6,207 nt of DNA from NCBI GenBank assembly GCA_051650305.1, contig JBOFIT010000157.1:1-6207 (forward strand). Reading direction: 5' to 3'. The DNA comes from JBOFDK01 sp051650305. Lineage in GTDB: Bacteria > Bacillota > Clostridia > Lachnospirales > Cellulosilyticaceae. Both the position numbers and the translations under genes were made by a program. A model generated the notes under the pieces. That model saw nothing but the letters and a program-made list of their open reading frames with translations, was not told the origin of the DNA and ran no database searches. Positions 1 to 5,019 of the stretch are shown here, piece by piece (position 1 is the first letter of the stretch; each line of letters starts with the position of its first letter).

Positions 1-1
1 C

Positions 2-20
2 CACCTTTATCCCCTCCTTC
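2..20 (-). promoter_or_regulatory. Shine-Dalgarno and possible GTG start of a leftward gene cut by the window edge
   Basis: Read on the minus strand, positions 19-11 give AAGGAGGGG, a full match to the anti-SD core. After a spacer of about 8 nt from the AAGGAGG core comes GTG at 4-2. This spacing suits translation initiation, so a host or accessory gene probably starts here and runs off the left edge. Only the start codon and one more base are visible, so the product cannot be named, and the true start could also be an ATG just beyond the edge. This is the only hint of a non-mobile gene in the window. Confidence 0.4.
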
Positions 21-30
21 AAGAAAAAAT

Positions 31-54
31 CCTTGTATACTTTACCATACAAAG
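31..54 (-). promoter_or_regulatory. Inverted repeat, candidate operator or 5'-UTR hairpin
   Basis: The minus strand reads TTGTAT, an 8-nt spacer, then ATACAA. The flanking bases extend the arms to 8 bp with one G-T pair. The dyad lies about 12 nt upstream of the Shine-Dalgarno at 11-19. Its symmetry would suit a dimeric regulator such as a GntR- or MerR-type protein, or it could fold in the leader RNA. The dyad is seen directly; its role is inferred. Confidence 0.35.
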
Positions 55-82
55 ATTTCGGTATCTATTCCTTATTTTTTAT

Positions 83-111
83 CTTATATATTTTTTAAAT
101 AATCACCTAAA
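83..111 (-). promoter_or_regulatory. Weak candidate promoter for the leftward gene
   Basis: On the minus strand a TTTAGG (111-106) and a TATAAG (88-83) are separated by exactly 17 nt. The -10 is good but the -35 matches TTGACA at only three positions, and the surroundings are very AT-rich, so a chance match is likely. If real, it would give a leader of about 70 nt containing the 31-54 dyad. Confidence 0.2.
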
Positions 112-180
112 CTAAATCTAGTCCCCTCATACACAACTCACTAAACCACTATTAATCGTGAGCCTAATAACTATCTTTCA

Positions 181-201
181 GACATCCCTGACTAAAGTCA
201 G
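181..201. repeat. Left part of the intron-split palindrome (3' exon side)
   Basis: These bases are one complete arm (GACATCCCTGAC), the loop TAAA and the first five bases of the second arm (GTCAG). The rest of the second arm, GGACTGTC, starts at 2125 on the other side of the intron. Joined, the arms are GACATCCCTGAC and GTCAGGGACTGTC, complementary along their whole length except for one extra base. No T-run follows on either strand, so it is unlikely to be an ordinary terminator. A REP-like element or an IS-end palindrome fits better. Confidence 0.7.
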
Positions 202-202
202 A

Positions 203-241
203 TCGAGTAGAACACGAGGATTGCTCCCCGTGACCCTCACA
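203..241 (-). ncRNA. Group II intron domain VI with branch-point adenosine
   Basis: Minus-strand CACGGGG (232-226) pairs with CCTCGTG (219-213) around the loop AGCAAT, giving a 7-bp stem with one G-T pair. A lower GAG/CTC pairing brackets an unpaired A at 208 in CTACTCGAT. Group II branch points lie 7 or 8 nt before the 3' splice site, which puts the intron end at 202. The restored palindrome across the exons supports the same junction. Confidence 0.75.
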
Positions 242-274
<33 letters not shown>

Positions 275-295
275 CTCATATCATCGTTCGCTCAA

Positions 296-1624
296 TTAAC
301 TATTTCTTGGTATATGTTCAAACATATTTACGTACAACTTAGGTCTTATTATAGGATAGGTTTTCCTCATTTCATTATAGGATTCCCAGCTATAACTTCT
401 TGTTTGACTTCTTCTGTTGAGTACCCAGAAGAGCTGTCTTTGAATAACATCTCGATAGCATTTCAGTGCATAAATATTATCTGTTATTCCATAATATCTA
501 TAGTATCCAACGAGCTTTCTATTGAGCTGCTGTATCAAAATCTTTAGGGGCTGATGCATATTTAGCCTTAACCACTCTTTAAACTTTTGTACACTTGCTC
601 TGAATTTCTTATTGCTCGTCTTTCTCTTCACTCGAAATCTACCGTTTTGCCTTTCACTACAATAGTGGGTAAATCCTAGGAAATCAAATGTTTTAGGCTT
701 TCCTACTCTTCATTCATTCCCTACATTTCTCTCAAGATAGGCTTGTTTACCGAAGTATAGTATTTTACTTTTCTCGGTAGCTAATTCTAGATTGAACTGA
801 GCTAACCTCTCTTTAAGTGCTCTATAGAATGCTTTGGCTTCCTCTTCGTATTCGAAACAGCATACATAATCATCCGCGTAACGTACCATGTACGCTTCAC
901 CTTTGCATTGTTTCTTTATACGCTTCTCAAACCATAAATCAAGTACATAATGTAGGTAGATATTTGCTAATGTTGGGGAAATAATACCCCCTTGTGGTGT
1001 TCCCTCATAGTTCTTTTCAAACCTTCCATTCTCCATGACTCCTGATTTGAGAAATCTTTTGATATATCTTAGTAGATTCTTATCTGAGATACGATGCCCT
1101 AGAAACTTCATCAGCCACTCATGATCGACATGTTCAAAGAAGCCTCTAATATCTGCATCTACTACATAATTAATATTCCTTCTACTTAGATAGCCATCTA
1201 ATACTTTAAGAGCATCATGGCAACCTCTATCTGGTCTAAAGCCAAAAGAACATGCTAAGAAATCTTGTTCGTAAATCGCTGTTATTACCTTATTAATAGC
1301 TAATTGGACAAGCTTGTCTTCATAGCTTGGGATACCTAGTGGTCTTTTCTTTGTTGACCCTGGTTTTGGAATATAGACACGTCTTACTGGTTGAGGTTTG
1401 TAGCTCATTTGCTTCATTCTCTTTAGTAAGCCTTCTATATTTTCCTCTAAATTTACCTCGTACTGAGATTTCGTTATCCCATCTACACCTGTTGCTTTGT
1501 TTGTTTTAAGTTCCTTATGGCACATGATGAGCATATCTTTGTTGATATGATGAATCAGTGCTGAGAACTTCTCATCAGGATTTGACTTTGCTATGTCTGC
1601 TATCCTCTGAAGTTTTGTGTTCAT
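296..1624 (-). pseudogene. ltrA: Group II intron reverse transcriptase/maturase, interrupted by one in-frame TGA
   Basis: The protein would reverse-transcribe the intron and assist its splicing. Translation starts at ATG 1624-1622, nine bases after GAGGAG (1639-1634), and reads 304 residues before TGA at 712-710. The same frame then stays open to the TAA at 298-296, so the whole frame is 442 codons with one nonsense codon (305) and no frameshift. Before the stop the RT fingers and palm are intact: IPKPG (85-89), PLGIP (95-99), GFRP (128-131), the first catalytic Asp at D158, TPQGG (209-213) and YADD (249-252). After the stop come FDFLGF (RT-7) and the maturase (X) domain ending near LYVNMFEH. 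There is no HNH endonuclease domain, so it is En-minus. A GTG at 631 could restart only the X region, but no obvious SD supports this. The TGA may come from CGA or GGA by one substitution. A truncated protein lacking RT-7 and X should be inactive; trans complementation by a sister copy or readthrough is possible. A sequencing error is also possible. Confidence 0.9.
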
Positions 1625-1633
1625 TTATTGGTT

Positions 1634-1639
1634 CTCCTC
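1634..1639 (-). promoter_or_regulatory. Ribosome binding site of the intron RT gene
   Basis: Minus-strand GAGGAG lies 9 nt before ATG 1624-1622. It fixes the start chosen for the reverse transcriptase; the N-terminal sequence MNTKLQRIAD is also the usual beginning of this family. Confidence 0.7.
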
Positions 1640-1921
1640 TGTGTAAGATAAATGTTTCCCTCTTTGAGGGTGATGATATGTTACGCCCTTTTCTCCATGG
1701 ACATTACTCCATTTCTTCGATACTATAGCGTAATCTGACTACTTAGTTACCATTTGATTCGCTTATTTATTCGCTCCATCATACTTATCTCTGTGTATAA
1801 GAGTAACTAAGTTCTCCCAAGTTGACTGTCATATAACAATGATTAACGTGCTGTACCCTACGACCCCGAGTAAACTACCACACTCTCACCTTTAACGATT
1901 GTGGTAATACTGTCTTCACTG

Positions 1922-1927
1922 CAGTCC
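1922..1927 (-). other. EBS1 of the group II intron (pairs with IBS1 at 2125-2130)
   Basis: Minus-strand GGACTG here is the exact complement of CAGTCC, the last six bases of the 5' exon. It sits about 200 nt inside the intron, the expected place for the domain I recognition loop. The pairing identifies the 5' splice site at 2124/2125 and the DNA target. I could not find a convincing EBS2/IBS2 pair. Confidence 0.7.
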
Positions 1928-2124
1928 AACAGCTGGACTTTACTATCTGGTTATTTCGGAGCTACTGGTTTCAACCTCATTCGGCTTACGGCCCGCTATC
2001 TTGCTGTCTACACTTAACTACTTAAGTCACCCGAAGTAGCCCAAGACTCGCTAATGGCTGTTGGTTAGACTTTACCATGCAGGTTTTCCACCCTGCTATA
2101 TATGACGCCCTTATCTTGGCGTAC

Positions 2125-2137
2125 GGACTGTCCCCCT
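2125..2137. repeat. Right part of the intron-split palindrome, including IBS1
   Basis: Plus-strand GGACTGTC (2125-2132) completes the second arm of the palindrome whose other parts lie at 181-201, and a run of Cs follows. Read on the minus strand, the last six bases before the intron, CAGTCC, are IBS1. The insertion point therefore lies inside a stem, not beside it. Confidence 0.65.
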
Positions 2138-2138
2138 T

Positions 2139-2154
2139 GGCTACTGGCGTAGCC
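2139..2154. repeat. Small GC-rich hairpin beside the intron target
   Basis: GGCTAC and GTAGCC form a perfect 6-bp stem around the loop TGGC. It lies two bases beyond the C-run that follows the split palindrome, so the pre-intron locus had two adjacent stem-loops. No T-tract follows on either strand. Paired short hairpins like this occur in REP elements and at subterminal ends of IS200/IS605-type elements, but no Y1 transposase or TnpB is present here to confirm either. Confidence 0.45.
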
Positions 2155-2281
2155 TTGAGCCTTGCTACAGAAAACAAAATTTCTTACTATACACCAGAGC
2201 AAAAACTCAAATTAAAGAATATTATTTCTGCAGGTTTTAATAACAGTGAATTCCCTACTTGAATATTACGTGCTCCAAAAA
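2155..2281. other. Non-coding stretch between intron target and IS21 left end
   Basis: No gene is recognisable. A plus-strand frame is open to the TGA at 2260-2262, but it has no start with a ribosome binding site, and the in-window ORF begins inside antisense intron sequence. In the intron-free arrangement that frame hits a TAA in the palindrome loop region. It may be an old intergenic remnant plus the outermost IS21 tip, whose exact left boundary I could not fix. Confidence 0.4.
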
Positions 2282-2384
2282 CCATCCTTTCACGTATAGA
2301 TACCACTAATTCGTCATAATGATACCAGTTTCTAGATAGAGGCTTTTCGTGCAATGAAACCACGGTTTCACGCTTGAAGACCAC
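2282..2384 (-). repeat. IS21 left-end transposase-binding array
   Basis: The complement of TGG(T) half-sites occurs at 2282-2285, 2303-2306, 2325-2328, 2360-2363 and 2381-2384. The steps are 21, 22, 35 and 21 nt. Two full units (about 2269-2306 and 2348-2384) share CGTGC, then a variable segment, TTTCACG and finally ACCAC. IS21 elements are known to carry several such repeats at each end for IstA binding; the 21-nt step equals two helical turns. Confidence 0.65.
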
Positions 2385-2389
2385 CCTTT

Positions 2390-2418
2390 TTGACAATAAT
2401 CCTGTAGAAGTCAATCAT
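2390..2418 (+). promoter_or_regulatory. Candidate istAB promoter
   Basis: A perfect TTGACA (2390-2395), a 17-nt spacer and AATCAT (2413-2418, 4 of 6 to TATAAT) stand about 35 nt upstream of the istA start. The -35 begins six bases from the innermost left-end half-site, so IstA bound at the end could repress its own promoter. That regulatory idea is inference from position. Confidence 0.5.
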
Positions 2419-2440
2419 GACTATCACATTTTATTCAGAA

Positions 2441-2445
2441 AGGGG
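2441..2445 (+). promoter_or_regulatory. istA ribosome binding site
   Basis: AGGGG, within GAAAGGGG, stands 8 nt before ATG 2454 and supports that start. Confidence 0.6.
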
Positions 2446-2453
2446 CCTTTATA

Positions 2454-4031
2454 ATGGCTAACAAAATTAATGTTAAGCTTATTCTAGAGCTTAAAGCATC
2501 GGGGCTTTCGCAAAATCTCATTGCCAAAACCCGCCACATTTCTAAAACGTCTATCTCTGATGTTCTATCTATTGCCCATGAAAAGAAGATTTTCTATGAT
2601 GCAATTAAGGACAAGTCAGAAGACGAAGTATACAGGTTGTTTTATCCTGATAAATTCTCAGCAGAATCAACCTTTAAAGCACCTGATTATCCCTACATTC
2701 ATAATGAACTAAAGAAAGTGGGTGTTACACTTAAACTTCTGCACCAAGAGTACAAAGATTCCTGCTTTAAAGAAGGTGTTATTGCAGTTGGATATACCAA
2801 ATTCACTGAAGATTATAGAACCTACACCAAGCAATGCAATCTCTCAAACCACCTTTATCACAAACCAGGTCAAACAGTAGAAGTTGATTGGAGTGGCTCT
2901 GGTATGGAAATTGTAGATGCTCTAACAGGCGAGGTTATTAAGGTACATTTATTTGTAGCCTGCCTACCTTATAGTCAATACGCTTATGTTGAACCCACTT
3001 TAGATGAAAAACAAGACACATGGCTTCGTTGCCATATTCATATGTATCAATTCTTTGAAGGTGTCCCTGTTAAAACAGTGTGCGATAACTTAAAGACTGG
3101 CGTTATCAAGCATCCTAAAGAAGGGGAAATTATTCTTAATGATGCTTATGAAGGGCTTGGTAGCCATTACATTACAGCCATCATGCCTACTGGTGTAAGA
3201 AAGCCTAAACAAAAAGCATCTGTTGAAGGCACAGTTGGAAAGATTGCAACAGCGATTATTGCAAAGCTAAGACACAAAACGTTCTACTCATTTGCCCAGT
3301 TAAAAGAATCTGTTGCAGAGGCACTTAATGCTTTTAATGAAGCACCCTTTCAAAAGAGACAATACAACCGTAAAGAAGTATTCCAAGAAGAAAAGCAACA
3401 TTTAAGAGCTCTTCCAGATATTCCTTATGAAGTTGCTACATGGGAGTATCATCATAAAGTGTATCCTAACAGTCACGCTTGTATATCTAAAAATTATTAC
3501 TCTGTGCCCTTTGCTTATGCAGGACAGTATGTAGATGTAAAGCTTACTGAAAGTATTGTCGAGATCTATAATAATCATCAGCGTATTTCATCTCATCCCA
3601 AATTCCCACTGTATGTGAGTAACCACTATGCTACCCATAAAGAAGATATGCCCGATGCATTTAATCAGCCAGAAATGAATGATCTTAGGCTTAAACAATG
3701 GGCTGCAAGTATTGGTACTCACACCAGTGAAGTCATTGAACGTCTCTTTAAAAGTGTAACCATAAAAGAACAAGCCTATAATAGTGCCTTATCTGTTTTA
3801 AAGCTTAGTAAGACATATTCTAATGAACGTCTTGAAAATGCCTGTGAAATAGCTCTGCCAATGACGCGTATGCCTCGATACAAACATCTCAAAGGAATTC
3901 TTGCTTCCAACCAAGATGTTCTCTATGCAGAAGAAAAACAATCAAGTATTCACTCCGAATCATCAAAAGAAACTGCAGGATATGTAAGGGGTGCAGACTA
4001 CTACGGAGGTATTATCACTCATGGTAAATGA
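2454..4031 (+). CDS. istA: IS21-family DDE transposase IstA
   Basis: IstA is the catalytic subunit of IS21 transposition: it binds the end repeats and carries out strand cleavage and transfer, with IstB helping choose and remodel target DNA. The 525 residues start with a helix-turn-helix region (about 8-40, GLSQNLIAKTRHISKTSIS). The RNase H-fold integrase core follows, with catalytic residues visible as D145 (VEVDWSG), D211 (CDNLKTG) and E258 (KASVEGT), a D-x46-E spacing. A C-terminal beta-rich domain (about 323-385) and a charged tail follow. Length and motif order are normal for IstA, and no frameshift or missing residue is seen, so the gene looks functional. The ATG has AGGGG 8 nt upstream and a candidate promoter just inside the IS end. 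The stop (TGA 4029-4031) overlaps istB by 11 nt, implying translational coupling. Confidence 0.95.
   Translation: MANKINVKLILELKASGLSQNLIAKTRHISKTSISDVLSIAHEKKIFYDAIKDKSEDEVYRLFYPDKFSAESTFKAPDYPYIHNELKKVGVTLKLLHQEYKDSCFKEGVIAVGYTKFTEDYRTYTKQCNLSNHLYHKPGQTVEVDWSGSGMEIVDALTGEVIKVHLFVACLPYSQYAYVEPTLDEKQDTWLRCHIHMYQFFEGVPVKTVCDNLKTGVIKHPKEGEIILNDAYEGLGSHYITAIMPTGVRKPKQKASVEGTVGKIATAIIAKLRHKTFYSFAQLKESVAEALNAFNEAPFQKRQYNRKEVFQEEKQHLRALPDIPYEVATWEYHHKVYPNSHACISKNYYSVPFAYAGQYVDVKLTESIVEIYNNHQRISSHPKFPLYVSNHYATHKEDMPDAFNQPEMNDLRLKQWAASIGTHTSEVIERLFKSVTIKEQAYNSALSVLKLSKTYSNERLENACEIALPMTRMPRYKHLKGILASNQDVLYAEEKQSSIHSESSKETAGYVRGADYYGGIITHGK
4005..4010 (+). promoter_or_regulatory. istB ribosome binding site inside istA
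   Basis: GGAGGT lies 10 nt before ATG 4021 and inside the last codons of istA. It favours ATG 4021 over the upstream in-frame GTG at 3991, which would place this SD inside the coding region and add ten residues not typical of IstB. Confidence 0.7.
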
Positions 4032-4764
4032 TGAAACTAAACGCAAGCTTCGTGAATTAACACTTGATGGTTTGATTGATGCACTAAGTATTCAAGATGC
4101 AAATCCAGCACTTTTTACTGCAATGCCTTTTGATGAACGCTTGGAATTAGCTATTGATGAGCTCTATCAAAGTAAAAACAATAAGCGTTGTAAAAGACTT
4201 ATAAAAGGGGCGAAGTTACGAGCTCCAGATGCTGATATTGCTACCATGTACTATGCGGATAGAGGGTTGAATAAGAATCAAATCATTGAATTATCCACGT
4301 GTCAGTATTTGCGTAACAATAATAGTATTGTTATCGAAGGCTTTACTGGTTCAGGAAAAACCTTTCTTGCATGTGCCTTAGGAAAAGCTGCTTGTAGGCA
4401 ACTATATCGTGTACGATATATCCGATTGCCGGATTTATTAACGCTTCGTGATGAAGCACTTCTTGAAGGAAAAGGCATTAGCAAACTTATCACTAAATTT
4501 TCAAATTATCACCTGCTCATTATTGATGAATGGCTGTTAAATAGTTTAAGTGATGAAGATGTACGCTTTATCTTTGAATTGACAGAGAAAAGATATGATT
4601 GTCATTCTACAATCTTTTGTACACAGTACAAACCAAAGGAATGGTATACAAGATTAGGAAGTGGCACGATGGCAGATGCAATCTTAGATCGTATCATTCA
4701 CAATGCCATATGGATTGAAACAGGCAGTACAAACATGAGAAAGTTATTCTCAGGACAGCAATAA
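4021..4764 (+). CDS. istB: IS21-family helper ATPase IstB
   Basis: IstB is a DnaC/DnaA-related AAA+ ATPase that assembles on DNA, bends it and delivers target sites to IstA. From ATG 4021 it has 247 residues, the normal size. An alpha-helical N-terminal region (about 1-95) precedes the AAA+ core. Walker A is GFTGSGKT (107-114), Walker B is LLIIDE (165-170), a sensor-1-like strand STIFCTQ follows (196-202), and an arginine-containing ILDRIIHNAIWIE segment (221-233) lies near the C-terminus. All ATPase motifs are intact. Its start overlaps the istA end by 11 nt, so the two are co-translated from one mRNA. An alternative GTG start at 3991 is in frame but less likely. The stop is TAA 4762-4764, followed by the right-end repeats 19 nt later. 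Confidence 0.93.
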   Translation: MVNDETKRKLRELTLDGLIDALSIQDANPALFTAMPFDERLELAIDELYQSKNNKRCKRLIKGAKLRAPDADIATMYYADRGLNKNQIIELSTCQYLRNNNSIVIEGFTGSGKTFLACALGKAACRQLYRVRYIRLPDLLTLRDEALLEGKGISKLITKFSNYHLLIIDEWLLNSLSDEDVRFIFELTEKRYDCHSTIFCTQYKPKEWYTRLGSGTMADAILDRIIHNAIWIETGSTNMRKLFSGQQ

Positions 4765-4782
4765 GGTAGGTCCCCTAATAAA

Positions 4783-4807
4783 GTGGTATCTATAAATGAA
4801 CTGGTGG
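4783..4807 (+). repeat. IS21 right-end transposase-binding array
   Basis: GTGG half-sites at 4783 and 4804 are 21 nt apart and inverted relative to the left array. The stretch from 4783 to about 4811 aligns without gaps to the left unit at 2348-2384, with the second GTGGTTTC in phase. The right end has two clear half-sites against five at the left, an asymmetry seen in other IS21 members. Confidence 0.65.
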
Positions 4808-4852
4808 TTTCTTTATGGTGAAACTAAAGTTTCTAAAGAGGGAACCTCCGGT

Positions 4853-4878
4853 GGGCCTGTGAAAAAATCTCTGTAAAT
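4853..4878 (+). repeat. Candidate terminal inverted repeat of the IS256-family element
   Basis: The stretch begins GGGCCTGTG, then an A-run, then CTGTAAAT. IS256-family ends commonly show TGTG, A/T-rich spacing and TGTAAA in this order. It is about 140 bp past the transposase stop, a plausible position for the 3' end. The partner repeat lies beyond the right edge, so neither the exact base nor a target duplication can be confirmed. Confidence 0.45.
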
Positions 4879-4973
4879 TACTTTCTATGATATTATTTAA
4901 GAAACAAGGTTGGTATAATGACTTCCTTGAACTTAAGTTGACTATAATCAATGCATAATAAGCATGTCAAGGG

Positions 4974-4994
4974 GTCCCCTCTACTTGAGGGGAC
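4974..4994. terminator. Strong hairpin between converging istB and IS256 transposase genes
   Basis: GTCCCCTC (4974-4981) and GAGGGGAC (4987-4994) form a perfect 8-bp stem with loop TACTT. Outer bases ATGT (4964-4967) and ACAT (4999-5002) extend it with an internal loop. On the plus strand it is followed by only TTT; on the minus strand, downstream of the transposase stop, there is no T-run. It may act as a weak bidirectional terminator or block transcription entering the IS. Its position 25 nt after the transposase stop favours this, but intrinsic termination is uncertain. Confidence 0.4.
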
Positions 4995-5019
4995 TTTAAC
5001 ATACCCTTAAAGTGTTTAA

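Larger units (their letters stand above)
2260..4850 (+). mobile_element. IS21-family insertion sequence (approximate boundaries)
   Basis: The element carries the two-gene istA-istB arrangement diagnostic of IS21, flanked by inverted arrays of repeated half-sites: left 2282-2384, right 4783-4807. Comparing the inner copies, GATACCAC at 2299-2306 and its inverse GTGGTATC at 4783-4790 continue matching for over 30 nt with interruptions, so these are the terminal repeats. The tips are not resolved. A TG at 2260-2261 is a candidate left tip, but no CA dinucleotide occurs between the right array and the IS256 end. Size is about 2.5-2.6 kb, as usual for the family. Confidence 0.85.

Noticed and set aside
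181..201. Palindrome as a rho-independent terminator
   Set aside because: After rejoining the exons, neither strand has a T-run after the stem, so terminator function is not supported.
710..712. TGA read as selenocysteine or as a reassigned sense codon
   Set aside because: The position is a variable linker in this RT family and not a conserved Cys site, no obvious recoding hairpin was recognised just downstream, and istA uses TGA as a normal stop.
2077..2262. 61-codon plus-strand ORF across the intron 5' boundary
   Set aside because: Its start lies in antisense intron sequence. In the intron-free arrangement the frame has a TAA just upstream in the palindrome, and no SD precedes a usable start.
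2187..2414. 75-codon minus-strand ORF over the IS21 left end
   Set aside because: It is a translation of the terminal repeats, which explains its internally repetitive peptides, and has no sign of selection as a gene.
4914..4919. TATAAT hexamer as an outward promoter in the IS256 3' region
   Set aside because: At 17 nt upstream there is only TATTAT-like sequence with no TTGACA-like -35. The TTGACT at 4938-4943 has no -10 at proper spacing either.
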